A DNA stretch of 64,000 nucleotides from Apricaphanius iberus (GCA_028564705.1 JAPXFQ010002673.1:157488-221487), one strand, 5' to 3'; positions 23,534 to 36,395 are shown, numbered from the stretch's first letter. Notes: generated from the letters alone by a model not told the origin. Made by a program: numbers and translations.

Positions 23534-24289
23534 AATGGGGAGCCTAAGTCACAACCTTCTACTTCCGGTCCATGGGTCCCCTACTGCCAAAAAAAAGTCA
23601 ATTCGTCAAGGAGTCAATTAGTTAAAGTTATTTTCTGGTCCAGTTTGAAATGCGCCATGGATCGAACATATGATGTCGGCAAATTTTAACTACTAATTTT
23701 GATGCAGAGAAAACACTGATTTTCGACCGCCGGCAAAAGTTATTTTAGGTTTTGTGTGAAAACGTTTATCGGACCATAACTGCAGAAGAAGGGGAAAGAC
23801 GGCCGTAGCCTCTAGGCCAAAGAAAGGAGCATTAAACATGGAGAAAACCTCTATAAATCTGACCATGTGGAAAGTAGCAGCTATGTCGGGGATAAAGCAG
23901 TTGGTAGAGTGATAGCCAGCATGGAGGAGAAGCTCTACAAGCTCTAGGTGAGTGTTTTACTTGTTATAGCTAGTGCTAGCTCCCGTTAGCCAAATGACGT
24001 GATATATGCAACTTCTGACTTCTGATTTGTAGGCATTTTAAATGCAAATTTTTACAATCAGATGAATCCCAAATCACTAGACAAACACAGTCGAAATGTA
24101 CATCATTAGTTATCAATTAAATCGAAGTGCAACATTTGTGTGATTCAGGACGTAAGACAAAGCGGACCAGAAAATAACTTTTATCGCTCCATAGACTTCC
24201 ATTCATTATTTTTTCGGCCAGGGACCGACGGGCTGACTGGAAGGGGAGGAGACTTAGGCTCCCTACAGGAAGGGGAGGAGACTTAGGCT
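23534..24289. mobile_element. Long-TIR MITE, copy 2
   Basis: Second copy of the element at 4271-5014, in the same orientation. It shares the AGCCTAAGTC left end, the inner block around 23770-24000 and the doubled right end (GACTTAGGCT twice). It lies inside the minus-strand L2, so it is younger than that LINE. The shared doubled right end shows the doubling belongs to the family and is not a private change. Confidence 0.75.
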
Positions 24290-24541
24290 ATTACAATCAA
24301 AGTCTGCACATTATTAATATTTCAGTTAATAATTTAAGAAAATAAATATCCTCTTGCATCTTTCAAAGTTAAAATGGTATCTGTTCTGCCTGTTTTTGTC
24401 GATTTCATTTTTTTTTTTCTTTCAAAGTGAAGCTGGTTAGTTTTCCCCATTTTCTTTGGGCTCGTTAAGAATCACTTTTTTTACTACGTACCAGTGGATC
24501 CCTAGTCCAAGGAGACTTTTTACCCGAAACAACTTTAAATT

Positions 24542-26552
24542 CCGTGTTCCGTGCCTCCATTGTCGAAGTGGCTGACCGTAGTTGTGGCCATAAGGTAGTC
24601 GGTGCCTGTCACGGCGGCAACCCTCGAACCCGCTGGTGGACACCAGCGGTGAGGGATGCTGTCAAGCTGAAGAAGGAGTCCTATCTGGCCTTTTTGGCCT
24701 GTGGGACTCCCGAAGCAGCTGATAGGTACCGGCAGGCCAAGCAGAGTGCGGCTCGGATGGTCGCTGAGGCAAAAACTCGGGAGTGGGAGGAGTTTGGAGA
24801 GACCATGGAGAACGACTTCCATATGGCTTCGAAGCGATTCTGGTCCACCATCCGGCATCTCAGGGGGGGGGGAAGCGGTCTGCCAACAACACTGTTTACA
24901 GTGGGGGCGGTGTGCTGCTGACCTCAACGCGGGACGTTTTGGGTCGGTGGATGGAATACTTCGAAGACGTACTCAATCCCACCGACACGCCTTCCTGTTT
25001 GGAAACAGAGTCTGGGGACTCTGGGACGGGCTCTCCAATCTCTGGTGCTGAAGTCACCGAGGTTGTTAAAAAGCTCCTTGGTGGCAAGGCACCGGAGGTG
25101 GATGAGATTCGGCCGGAGTTCCTCAAGGCTCTGAATGTTGTAGGGCTGTGTTGGTTGACGCGGCTCTGCAATATTGCGTGGACATCGGGGGCCGTTCCCT
25201 TGGATTGGCAGGCCGGGGTGGTGGTCCCCCTCTTTAAAAAGGGGTACCACAGAGTGTGTTCCAACTATAGGGGAGCCTCCCTGGTAAGGTCTATTCGGGG
25301 GTTCTGGAGAGATGGGTAGGCGGATAGTTGAACCTCGGATTCAGGAGGAACAATGCAGTTTTCGTCCTGGCCGTGGAACACTGGACCAGCTCTACACCCT
25401 CGGCAGGGTCCTGGAGGGTGCGTGGGAGTTCGCCCAACCGGTCTACATGTGCTTTGTGGACTTGGAGAAGGCGTTCGACCGTGTCCCTCGGGGTGTCCTG
25501 TGGGGGGTACTCCGGGAGTATGGGGTACCAGGCCCTTTGATACAGGTTGTTAGGTCCCTGTATGAACGGTGTCAGAGTCTGGTTCGCATTGCCGGCAGTA
25601 AGTCGGACCTCTTTCCAGTGAGAGCTGGACTCCACCATGGTTGCCCTTTGTCACCGGTCCTGTTCATAACGTTTATGGACAGGATTTCTACGCTCAGCCA
25701 AGGCGTGGAGGAGATCCGTTTTGGTGACCTCAGGATCGGGTCTCTGCTTTTCGCAGTTGATGTGGTCTTGTTGGCTTCATCTGAACGTGATCTACAGCTC
25801 TCGTTGGAGCGGTTTGCAGCCGAGTGTGAAGCGCCTGGGATGAGGATCAGCACCTCCAAATCCGAGACCATGGTCTTGAGCCGGAAAAGGGTAAAGTGCC
25901 TTCTCCGGGTCGGGGATGAGGTCCTTCCTCAAGTGGGGGAGTTTAGGTATCTGGTGATCTTGTTCACGAATGAGTGAAAAATGGAGCGGGAGATCGATGG
26001 ACGGATTGGTAAGGCGTCTGCAGTTATGCGGGCGCTGTACCGGTCTGTCGTGGTGAAGAGAGAGCCAAACCGAAAGGCAAAGCTCTCAATTTACCAGTCG
26101 ATCTACGTTCCTACCCTCGTCTATGGTCACGAACGCTGGGTGGTGACCGAAAGAACGAGATCGCGGATACAGGCGGCTGAAATGAGTTTCCTCCGTACGG
26201 TGGCTGGGCTCTCCCTCAGAGATAGGGTGAGAAGCTCGGTCATCTGGAGGGGGCTAAGAGTAGAGCCGCTGCTCCTCCACATCGTGAGGAGCCAGTTGAG
26301 ATGGCTCGGGCATCTGGTTAGGATGCCTCCTGGACGCCTCCCTGGTGAGGTGTTCTGGGCATGTCCCACCGGGAGGAGACCCAGGGGAAGACCCAGGACT
26401 CGCTAGAGGGATTATGTGTCCCGGCGCTTCGGGATTCCTCCTGAGGAGCTGGCCCAAGTAGCCGGGGAGAGGGAAGTCTGGGTCTCTTTGCTTAGGCTAC
26501 TGCCCCCGCGACCCGACCCTGGATAAGCGGAAGATGATGGATGGATGGATGG
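24542..26552 (+). mobile_element. Rex3 (RTE-clade) LINE, 5'-truncated
   Basis: About 2.0-kb non-LTR element with very little 3' untranslated sequence and a (GATG)n tail at 26533-26552, as expected for Rex3/RTE. Flanked by the 13-bp target duplication ACAACTTTAAATT at 24529-24541 and 26553-26565. It inserted into the endonuclease part of the minus-strand L2. The 5' end, including the endonuclease domain, is missing, as is usual for incomplete reverse transcription. Confidence 0.9.
24544..26403 (+). pseudogene. Rex3 ORF2 remnant (reverse transcriptase)
   Basis: Fragments in several frames cover the RT and the C-terminal region. Landmarks: NPRTRWWTPAVRDAVKLKKE (about 24620), KKLLGGKAPEVDEIRPEFLK (about 25066), EEQCSFRPGRGTLDQLYTL (about 25345), FVDLEKAFDRVPRG (about 25453), GCPLSPVLFITFMDR (about 25640), and RSRIQAAEMSFLRTVAGLS (about 26160). 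The catalytic FADD box reads FAVD (about 25751), so the second catalytic Asp pair is damaged. A stop at 25975 and frameshifts near 24880 and 25280 also break it. Non-functional. Confidence 0.85.
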
Positions 26553-27290
26553 ACAACTTTAAATTTAGTTGGAACAATGGTATCAATAACATCTGAGGTT
26601 TTTACAAGGAAGTTATCCACCAGCTTGTTTACAGAAGTGGAATTGGGGAATGAGGGGGGTGTGGTAGGAGAGTAGATTTGTTTAAAGGTTTCAACTGAAC
26701 TGTCCCCTAGAAAATGCTGTTTTACAGTGGTCTTATTGTGAATCGAACGTTTGGTAGAGAAGTAGCTTTCAAAAAAATCAAACAACACACAGATGGTCAG
26801 ATAACATCTCAACTACAGCGATGTTAGAGATATTTAAACCTTTGCTAATAATTAAGTCTAAAGTGTGTTATCTATTGTGTGTTTGCTGTGTGACATGCAG
26901 ACCGAAGTTATGAAAAATGTAATTTAATATTTTTGATGACTGATGTTGAATAGTTTATGCCTAGACATTCGAAAGTCATGAAAAATTGTTCCAATGCCAC
27001 CACCTCTTCTGTGTTCCCTGCTCTTGTTTAGGAAATTGTAATGTGGGGGGTAAGATTCTATCAGTGCTGATGTTTCATTATTTACATTTAACCAGGTTTC
27101 TAATAAAAAATATGACCTGTACATTATGTTCAGTGATAAAATGATTGATTAGAAGCGCCTTGTTTGATAAGGACCTAATGTTTAATAGAGCTAGTTTAGG
27201 TGGTTTCATGATGGATACCTGAGCTTTTTCACAGGGGATCAACTTGAGATTTTCTGTAGTACACAAATGTTTGGATTTAGGATGTTTTTA

Positions 27291-28789
27291 TGTATACTTT
27301 TGGGATAGTACTATTTTGTGCAGGGAGCATGGGACACTTCTGGGAGACAATGGGAGTAGAATTACTGTCTGGTTCCCTTCTATATCAAATGTATTTTAAT
27401 ACCAGTTGGGAGATTGGCATGATATCATTCCCAGCAAGTTAATTTCATTTTGATTTAGCTTGATTAATTTGGATTTGATTTAGCTGTTTGTTTCACTGAG
27501 GTCTTTGTGTCGGTTTTGATGACCATGTCTAACCTACTTTGACGTGTTTTCTCTGTTCCTGTAAATATTTTTGAATGACATTGAAAATGAAAAATTTGTA
27601 TCTTGCCCTAATATAAATAACAGCTTCATTAACAACCAGATGCAACCATTAATCCAAACAGGAAAAACAGGTAAAAGGAAGCATTAGTAAGAGTTAGTGA
27701 CAATGTGGCAATCTTAGCTGGCATACAAAATGTGTTCACTTTCTTTTTAACCAAACTGAATTTTAATCCTCCTTCCTGGGTGTTCTTTTGTTTTTAGGTG
27801 TATAAGACCCATCCTTCCTGTGTCCAAGAACAGCAGAAATAAATTGTATGCATAAAAGCCCATTGTTCACAGAGCTGATAAAAACAAGAAGAAAGGAAGT
27901 GCCTGGCAGCAAATCTAATTTAGCATATATCACTAGTACAAAGGATTGTATATTTTAATTTATTCTTGTTTAGAGATTGAAGAGATGAAAGCCTTTTTAA
28001 TAAAGCAAGATAATCAATTATTAGGGAATAAACAGGAGTCATAGCTTTTAAGGAACTGGAGATCATTTATTGGGTTTATTTACTTGATCTCAGTTTCAGC
28101 AATGTATAAGCAAAATATTACTTAATTTGAAATACATGTCATAAAGCATTTCAGAAAATATATTTGGCAAAACAGTGGAAGACATTGTATGACAGATGAT
28201 GCCTGTGCCCCTGATATGAAGTTCGGTCTGGCTATAGCTTTTATGCAAAAGTGCGTAATCATAAAAGTCATGTTTACTTTGTTACAGGAAAGAAACAAAA
28301 ACTAGTTTTATTTGTAATGCTCTTTCCACTCCCTAATGGCTCCTTACATTTTTGCTTTCTAAAATTAATTTATCACAAAACATTATGTAAATGTATGTGT
28401 AACATTAATTACTAATAAGAATGTACTGATACCGATACTGGTTTCGGGTATCAGGGCTGATACCGTTCTAAAGTACTGATATCGGTATTGGTTAGTCACC
28501 CAATACCATGAACAGACAGAAAATGCTTTTTTTCTTCTTTCATTTTTATTCATATTTCATTTTTTATCTAATTCACTATTGTTTGTTGTTATAAGCAGAT
28601 ACAAATAATAAAACCTGTCTTCCAAATCGTTGTATTTGTTTGTGTGATAGAAGTATAAGCATTGGTACTTAGTACCGGCTAGTACTCAGATCTAAGTATT
28701 TGTGTCGTATTGGTTTGAAAATAATGGTATTATTTGATTCCTAATTACTAATCTACAAACATAATTGTAACAAATATATATTCAACATT
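27291..28789. other. No gene recognised; possible hAT-like inverted sequence
   Basis: AT-rich sequence. Around 28425-28500 and 28650-28735 there are short direct and inverted motifs such as ACTGATACCGATACTGG and GGTACTTAGTACCGGC. They resemble sub-terminal repeats of fish hAT MITEs, but the ends are not resolved. Nothing coding is visible. Confidence 0.4.
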
Positions 28790-31700
28790 TCAATTCAGTT
28801 TATTTATATAGTGCCATTTCACAACAGATGTCATCTCAAGGCACTTTACAAGAAGAGTTATTACAATACAATGTTTAATTTAGGAATTAGAGAACCACAG
28901 AAGATTGCGTAGTACCTTCTCAGCAATCCCTCACACCTAGCAAGCATGAAGCGACAGTGAAGAGGAAAAACTCCCTTTTAACAGGAAGAAACCTCCAGCA
29001 GAACCAGGCTCAGCATAACAGTGATCTAGGAACATATGGAACAATAAGGTATCTTATGTATGATGGAGCTAGATTATTAAGAGCTTTATATGTCAGAAGG
29101 AGGATCTTGAATTATATTCTAGATCTCACTGGGAGCCAGTGAATAGAAGCTAAAACAGGGGAAATGTCTTCTTCTTTTATTCATTAGAACCCTTGCGGCA
29201 GCATTTTGGACTAACTGAAGTCTTTTAATTGTATTCTGTGGACTACCTGATAATAAAGAGTTACAGTAGTCCAGCCTTGAAGTAACAAAGGCATGGACTA
29301 GTTTTTCAGCATCACTCCTGGACAGGATGGTTCTAATTTTTGCAATATTCCTACGGTGAAAAAAGGAAATCCTAGAGACTTCTTTAAGGTGAGATCTAAA
29401 TGACATATCGTGGTAAAAAATAACACATAGGTTCTTTGCTTTATTACTGGAGGCTAATTTAATGCCGTCCAGATGAAGGGGTTGACTAAGTAGTTTCTTT
29501 TTCAGAGTTTCTGGTCCAAAGAGGACAACTTCTGTTTTATCAGAATTCAGAAGCAAAAAGTTTAGAGTCATCCAAGTTTTTATATCTTCCAGACATGCCT
29601 GTAGTCTACCTAACTGTTTGGATTAATCAGGATTTATGGATAGATATAGCTGTGTATCATCTGTGTAACTATGGAAATCTATCCCCTGCTGCATAATGAT
29701 TTTACCAATAGGAAGCTTATATATTGTAAAAAGGATCGGCCCAAGCACCGAACCCTGTGGTACTCCGCAAGTAACCATTGAGGCCGAGGAAGATTGTTTA
29801 CCTGAACAAACTGAAATCTGTTGGACAAATAAGATTTAAACCAGCCTAGTGCTGTTCCTATTATACCGACACTTTGAAGCCTTTATATGAGAATATAATG
29901 ATCACCTGTGCCAAAGGCACTGAATTTTAGATAAAAACAGAAGATTAAATATCGGTCTATAGTTAATTAAGTCGTTTTGATCAAGAGACGGTTTCTTAAG
30001 TAGAGGTTTAATTACAGCAAGCTTAAACTGGGTCTAACATGCAAGTTAAAGGTTCAAAGTTTAAAGCCGTTCAAGTATATATTAGGTTCAACCATTTTTG
30101 ATGCTGCCCAACTAACTAAGGAAGAAGCAAGCATATTGGGAAGGTTCCCATTTTTTCTTATTTTTTATAGTCTATTTTATTTATAAAAAATTTCATGAAG
30201 TCGTCACTACTAAGAGCTAGGGGAAAGGTTGGCTCAATAGAGCTTTAATCCTGTGTGAGTTCGGCAACTGTATTAAAAAGAAACGATTAAAGATTAAAAA
30301 TATGCTGTTCTGGTTGTTCGAAGGCTCTTTTCATATAGAAATAGACTATTTTTCCACACTTAATAAGAATCCTGTAAATGTGTGGAGAGCCATTTTCTCC
30401 CTAGTTTTCTAACAGTCTGCTTCAGAGTACGTAGCTCTAAATTAAACCAGGGAGCTAATCTTCTATGGCTAGCCAGCTTGCTTTTCAAGGGGGCAACTTT
30501 GTCTATTGCCAGATCCAGGGAGGAATTAACGCAATTACCTAAAATGTCAAGTTGTAAGGAGTCAGGAGTTAAATCACTGTTTTCTATTGTACTTTTATAT
30601 ACTGAGGAAACTAAAGTTGGAAGAGCTTCTTTAAAACCTGCTACAGTATTGTCTGATAACGTTCTGGTATAATGACGTTTTCTTTCTGGTTTGAATGGTC
30701 AGTTAAGAGTTTAAAAGTGATCAGAAAATGATCAGACGGGATAAGGTTATGTGGAAGACTGTTATTTCTTCACAGTAAATGCCATAAGTCAACACAAGAT
30801 CTAAAGTGTGGTGACAAGAATGGGTTGGTCCCTGCACATTTTTAGTAAAGCCTATTGAGTCTAAGATAATGTTAAAAGCTGTATTAGACTATCACTTTCA
30901 CTTTCAACATGAATATAGAAGTCTCCAAATATAATAACGTTATCAGTGTTTAAAACTAAGTCAGATAGAAAACCTGATATCTGATCTAAAAATTGAGAAT
31001 AAGGGCCTGGTGGACGATATAAGACCACAAATAAAAGGCTTTACTGCTTTGTTATGTGTCTGAGGAAGGCTAAAGGTTAAATGCTGAAAGGAACTGTGAC
31101 TATTATTTTTGGGGGGATAAATTAGTAAATCTGAATGAAAGATGGTGGATACTCCACCTCCTCGACCAGTACTTCGAGGGACACTAAGTTTAACTAATTA
31201 GGGGGAGTTGACTCATTTATTGTGACATGGTCCTCTTCCTGCAACCATGTCACTGCAAGACAAAACAGATCAATATTATTATCAGAAATTAAGTCATTTA
31301 CCAAGAGTATTTTTGAGGGGAGACATCTTATGTTTAGCAATCCACATTGAATTGATTTATTTTTATGTTCAGTCGGAGTTTTATTTATCTTTATGAGATT
31401 TTTATACTTTGCTCTAGTAGCATTAACTTTAAATTCATTTGTTTCGCGTAGTGGACGGGAAACTATCTTTATACGGTAGTGGGTAGGTGGCAGTCCCTGT
31501 TCCCTGACCTGGACTCTGGGTTGTCACGGCTTTGGGGAACTAGAGATAACCCTATCAATGTTCCTGGAAAGAAGGGCAGTGCCATCCGCGGTGGGATGGA
31601 TGCCATCTCTACTCAACAGTCCAGGTTTTCTCCAGAAGGTCCCCCAGTTATCAATGTAGCCCACGTCGTCTTCTGGACACCACCTTGACAACAGGGGACC

Positions 31701-32590
31701 AGAAAAAAATGACAGAGTCAGACATCTTTTTGGCAGCCCTGCACACCGAAGCTAAGCTAATTTTAGTGACCTCGACTGCGGTAACTGGGTGTCATTGCCT
31801 CCAGCATGGATAACGATCCTGCTATACTGCCGTTTGTCCTTGGCCAAAAGCTTCAGATGGGACCTAATGTCCGAAGCTCTGGCCCCTGGAAGGCATTTGA
31901 CGGTGGTCTTTCGTGTCTCTGGAGTCACATTTCTAACTATGGAGCTGCCAATTACAAGAATCGGCTTCTCCGCTGAGCAGGGCGAACCTATTGTTCACAG
32001 AAAGGGGCTGGAGGTTGGCTGCGCGCTGGGGCCTGGCGCTAAGCTTCATACAAACAGTCACCCAGCTCGCCTCAGGTTCTGGCTGCACGGGAGCTGTTGA
32101 ACGACGGCTAAGGAGTCCTGTCCTAACTGGCTCCGCACTAGCTATTGCTTGGCCCGGCTGTTCTACAGCGCGGAGCCGAGCCTCTAGCTCAGAAACCCTT
32201 ACCTCCAAGGCTACAAAAATGCTGCACTTATTATACCTACCATCTTCGCTAAAGGAGGCAGAGGAGTAACTAAACATCTGACACAGAGAGCAGGAGAGAG
32301 GAGGAGATTGAGAGAGAGCCGGAGGGACAGGAGAGAAAGCAGCCGCAGCCATGCTAGCAGCAAACCTGAGCTAACCTAGCGATACCTTAACTAGCAAAAA
32401 AAAACATTATAATACTTAACGAGTTCCAAAAACGTAAACAACACCAACAGAAAATAAGTGTTTCAACGTGTTTGTGTGTTAGAATAACTCATAAAAGCTG
32501 CTGGACAGAGGAAATTAGATAAAATAAAGAGGGCAAGAGCACCGAGATCCTTAAGCCAAGTTAGTTACCAAACAGGAAATGACGTGATAT
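28790..32590 (-). mobile_element. Near full-length L2 LINE (-), decayed
   Basis: The longest L2 here. Read from right to left: 5' leader (about 32590-32353), ORF1 start at 32352, an SGNH-esterase part of ORF1 (about 31900-31480), endonuclease (about 31400-30900), RT (about 30300-29120), and the 3' untranslated region ending in AATTCAGTTTATTTATATAG at about 28790. Many frameshifts and internal deletions. The esterase region keeps a GGND motif (near 31790) and DGI/MDA-type remains of the DxxH motif. Esterase-type ORF1 proteins are known from fish CR1/L2 LINEs. Confidence 0.85.
31933..32352 (-). pseudogene. L2 ORF1 N-terminal part (coiled coil)
   Basis: A 139-codon open frame beginning MAAAAFSPVPPALSQ at the expected start of ORF1. 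A heptad-like stretch FVALEVRVSELEARLRAVEQ (about residues 45-64) predicts a coiled coil for self-association, as in ORF1 proteins of L2/CR1 LINEs. The esterase domain that should follow continues in another frame beyond 31933. The intact ORF1 would bind element RNA; this copy is broken. Confidence 0.6.
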
Positions 32591-32626
32591 GCCTTACCAA
32601 TGCAGTATCCGTCCTCAGTTCACAAA

Positions 32627-33652
32627 ACCATGCGCCAACATAAACCAAATAATCGAGACCATGAGCCAACGTAAACCAAATTATCACCGACCATGAGCCC
32701 ACGTAAACCAAACGATTGGCCACTGTGAGCCAATGTAAACCAAATGATCGCCGACCGTGAGCCAACGTAAACCGAAAGATCGCAGACCGTGAACCAACAT
32801 AAACCGAATGATCGCCAACCGTGAGCTAACTTAAACCAAATGATCGACCACTGTGAGCCAACGTAAACTAAATGATCACCGACCATTAGCCAACACGAAC
32901 CAACTGATCGGCCACCGTGAGCCAACGTAAACCAAATGATCGGCCACCGTGAGCAAACGTAAACCAAATGATTGCCGACCATTAGCCAACGTAAACCAAA
33001 TGATCGCCCACCGTGAGCCAACATAAACCAAATGATCGCTGACCATGAGCCAACGTAAACCAAATGATCACCGACCATGAGCCAACGTAAACCAAATGAT
33101 TGGACACTGTGAGTCAACGTAAACCAAATGATCGCCGACCATGAGCCAACGTAAACCGAAAGATCGCCGACTGTGAACCAACATAAACCAAATGATCACC
33201 CACCGTGAGCTACCGTAACCCAAATGATCGCCCACTGTGAGCAAACGTAAACTAAATGATCGCCCACTGTGACCCAACGTAAACTAAATGTTCACCGGCC
33301 ATGAGCCAACGCGAACCAACTGATCGGCCACCGTGAGCCAAAGTAAACCAAATGATCACCCACCGTGAACCAACGTAAACCAAATGATCGCCCACCGTGA
33401 GCTAACGTACACCAAATGATCGCCCGCTGTGAGCCCATGTATATCAAATGATCGCTGACCACGAGCCAACGTAAACCAAATGATCTGCCACCGTGAGCCA
33501 ATGTAAACTGAATGAACGGCATACATGAACCAACTTAAACCGAATGATCACTGACCATGAGCCAACGTAAACCAAATGATCGGCCAATGGAGCCAACGTA
33601 AACCAAATGATCGGCCAACGTGAGCCAACGTAAACTAAATGATCGCCGACCA
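32627..33652. repeat. 32-bp minisatellite, about 32 copies
   Basis: Tandem repeat with consensus around CCGTGAGCCAACGTAAACCAAATGATCGGCCA (period 32). Copies are 80-97% alike by eye, with alternation of ACCGTGAG and ACCATGAG and of CGGCC, CGCC and CGCCGA. No spacers, so not a CRISPR array. Because 3 x 32 is 96, the reverse strand stays open for long stretches in several frames, giving Trp/His/Leu-rich spurious ORFs. It directly abuts the 5' end of the L2 at 28790-32590. Confidence 0.95.
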
Positions 33653-34389
33653 ATACCTGATATCAATTTTTCAAAGAGACATTTTATTTTTCATTTGAAA
33701 ATATATGGGTTTGGCTGGGTATAGATATGCCATAGCCTGTGCAGTTTTCCTTATTTTTGTAATTGTATTTTATTTTTTGTCTACAGCAACTTAAAAGGGT
33801 ATTATGGAAAATGGCTTACCACTTTTTTATGTATGTGTTTCTTTAGAACTTGTTAGTAATTCCACTAAGGAGATATTAACCAAATAATAATAAAAATTCA
33901 AAATAAAGAGCGCAAAACTGCATGCACTGCAAATATTTTGTCACACATTGTTGTCCTTCATTTGCGGGTGATCTACTTAGATTGTGTGCACAATTCATAG
34001 CAGAAGCAAAGAGCAGTAAACGTTAAATGGGCTGTACTTGCATTGAAATGAGGACCGTGGCTGTGCATGGCAGCTTTTCTGCCCCATGCATCGCACCACA
34101 GCCAGGGAGAGGAAGAATATTCGCAGTGGAGACAAAAAAAAAGGGATAAATATACATCTCAAGTCCATGGCTGTTGAAGAGTTATTTACTATTTGGCTAG
34201 AATGTCTATGAATTATATTTTTCATTTATCATAAACTTAATACACTCAGAGCCCCCGCTCCATGGAAGTGTCGTATTCCAGATTCAGACTCATTAAGGTG
34301 CAGCTGGCCCAGAACAAGGCTGCTCTCTTATTGGTTAGTTGTCCATATCCTGCTAATGTTGTTAAAATCTACCACACTGTATTTTGGGT
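33653..34389. other. No gene recognised
   Basis: AT-rich sequence between the minisatellite and the Tx1-type LINE. GCCCAGAACAAGGCTGC near 34304 looks like LINE RT debris (QNKAA). Nothing else is recognised. Confidence 0.4.
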
Positions 34390-35797
34390 TGCCTGTGTGC
34401 TGAATATTTATAATATTCTGATTATTTTAATTAACGTTTATGGATTCAACAATGTTCAAATGAATAAGAACCTACTGCATCAAATGTCTACAGTCATAAA
34501 GGACCTTCACTCCAAATTTCCCACTAATTATAAAGTAGTTGGAGGTGATTTCAATGTGACTCCTGATGATTGGATGGATAGATAGCCTTCAAATTTTTCT
34601 AGTGAAAATAAAAACCCAATATTTGAAAGTTTTGCTAATGATAATAAATTTATAGATTTATGGAGATGGTTAAACAAAGATGTAAAACAATTTACCTGGC
34701 ACAAACCTAATGGTCAACACAGGTCACGTATTGATTATTAGTTGGTATCTAATTCGATTTTACAATATGTCAAGGAAACAATTATCTCAAACGGTCCCTT
34801 AAGTGATCATTGCTTCATTATTCTAAAACTAAAAAGCAAAAACCAGAATAACACATTTAAGGATTATTGGAAATTTAATTCTCAGCTGCTGAAAAATGAG
34901 AAGTATTGCAAGTCTATTAAGAAATTAATTTTAGATATTCAAAATGATGGTATCAGTACACAGATATCTAAATGGGATCTTAAATTTAGAGGAACAGAAA
35001 GGAAAAATTAACAACTTGCAATCTAAATTGGATAATTTTTACCTTTGTAGAGAAGAAGGCGCTTATTTGCGATCCAAAGCAGAGTGGATAAAAGAAGGTG
35101 AAAAAACACGTAGACAAGAATATAATTCCATATGTAATCTACTAATCAATGAAGAGGAATGCACAGACCCTAAACACATTTCAAATGAAGTATTTGCTTT
35201 TTATAGTAACCTTTATAAGTCTTCATATTCAGAACAAAATGTCACTTCGTTCTTTGACAAAATTAGTAACTGGATTCCAGTAACTGATGATCATTTTAAA
35301 GAGATTTGTGATGAAGATCTAATTATAGAAGAATTTGACTTAGCTATTAAGAGTATGGCATCTAATCGCTCACCGGGACCAGATGGAATAACAACTAATT
35401 TCTATAAACACTTTTGGGAAGATTTGAAATTGCTTTTATTTAGAGCGTTAAATTAATGTATTAATCAAACGGAGCTTATGACAACAATGAAACAAGGAAT
35501 TATAAAGTTGATCCCAAAACCTAGCAAAGATAAGGAAAAACTAAGTAATCTAAGACCCATCACACTGTTAAACACAGACTACAAATTTTTTACAAAAGTT
35601 CTAGCAACAAGATTAAAAACAGGCATTTCTAAAATAATTTGCCCTACACGATCAGGTTTTCTCAAAGAACGATCAATCCAAAACAATAACCTTATCGATT
35701 GCAATTATCTAATCAAAGACCATGGTTTTATGTTGTTATTGGACTTCCAAAAAGCATTCGATTCTATTGAACACACTTTCATTATTAAGGCATTTAA

Positions 35798-36395
35798 AGG
35801 AGATATATCATGCTTTTAGATCCTTCCTTTTCACATGTAAATCATTCACTTGTGGTCTATGTAAAGTAGAACCACAGTGGTTTGGTCTGAATTCCAAAAT
35901 TCAACTCATCCTTTAAGTGCTTCCCGCAAACGAGGAGAACTTTCCCCATGGATGTCGGTATATTTCCACTACAATTAAAATTTAACCAGGAATTTCTCAG
36001 AGTCTCTGATGCTGGGGGTCGATGTAGGGATTTGTGTGGGTTAATACACCCAATAACTGAACATTTTGACTTGCTTTCTTGTAACTTCGACATGACTGAC
36101 CTTGGACTACAAAATCGCTGTGGGGGGGAAATGGCGGCTTCACGAAATTGGTTACCTGGAAGTCCATTACCTTATTTGGCAGTTAAACAGCAAATGCTGT
36201 GACGTAATAGACGAGAAAACGTAACAGCGAATAGAGAACTAAACAGACTGAAAAATACGACCAAAAGAGAATTTAAAGATATAAACACAGCACCAGAAGA
36301 GAATAAATGTAAGTTGTCTTCACTCCTAAACACCCAAAATACACATTTACATGCATTTAAGGGATAACATGTGGCTTTTCCATGAAATGTCTCCT
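35798..36395. mobile_element. TTAA-flanked, THAP-bearing element (Kolobok-like, non-autonomous)
   Basis: 598-bp insertion with inverted ends AGGAGATATATCATG (left) and CATGAAATGTCTCCT (right), flanked on both sides by TTAA (35794-35797, 36396-36399). Removing it with one TTAA restores the reading frame of the host LINE, so the limits are exact. It encodes a THAP zinc finger on the reverse strand. TTAA duplication plus a THAP domain fits the Kolobok superfamily; piggyBac also uses TTAA but has no THAP domain. The catalytic domain is absent. Confidence 0.75.
35857..36093 (-). CDS. THAP zinc-finger fragment
   Basis: A 78-codon frame with the THAP C2CH signature: C11-x4-C16-x39-C56-x2-H59, with the expected conserved Pro (27) and Trp (36) between. 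THAP domains bind DNA in a sequence-specific way and form the N-terminal part of Kolobok and P-type transposases. The C-terminal AVPTF-type end of the domain is not clear (the frame reads on as NFGIQTKPLWFYF). No catalytic domain follows, so at most a DNA-binding peptide. It could be a dead remnant. Confidence 0.65.
   Translation of the reverse strand: MSKLQESKSKCSVIGCINPHKSLHRPPASETLRNSWLNFNCSGNIPTSMGKVLLVCGKHLKDELNFGIQTKPLWFYFT

Larger units (their letters stand above)
21989..27290 (-). mobile_element. L2 LINE (-), split by a MITE and a Rex3
   Basis: Reverse-strand L2 of the same subfamily as 1-2517. Read from right to left: endonuclease region at 27266-26565 with ALLNIRSLSNKALLINHF and ETWL...RGGGIGTIFHDF motifs; a short stretch at 24541-24480 matching the linker; RT from about 23533 to 22200; and the 3' end at about 21989, beginning GAGGCAAGATCATTTTATTT. 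The RT part contains HHSTDTALVK, LSAAFDD and a decayed YADD block (reads [10 protein letters not shown]). Two later insertions interrupt it: the long-TIR MITE (23534-24289) and Rex3 (24542-26552). About 190 bp at 24290-24480 are not clearly L2. Confidence 0.8.

Noticed and set aside
24544..25319. Several overlapping forward and reverse frames over Rex3 as separate genes
   Set aside because: They are fragments and shadows of one broken reverse transcriptase.
32627..33652. Possible CRISPR array
   Set aside because: Contiguous 32-bp repeats with no unique spacers, in an animal-type genome.
32565..33653. Reverse-strand frames rich in VGDHLVYVGS/IIWFTLAHG
   Set aside because: Produced by the 32-bp minisatellite, which cycles through all frames every 96 bp. 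Not protein-like conservation.
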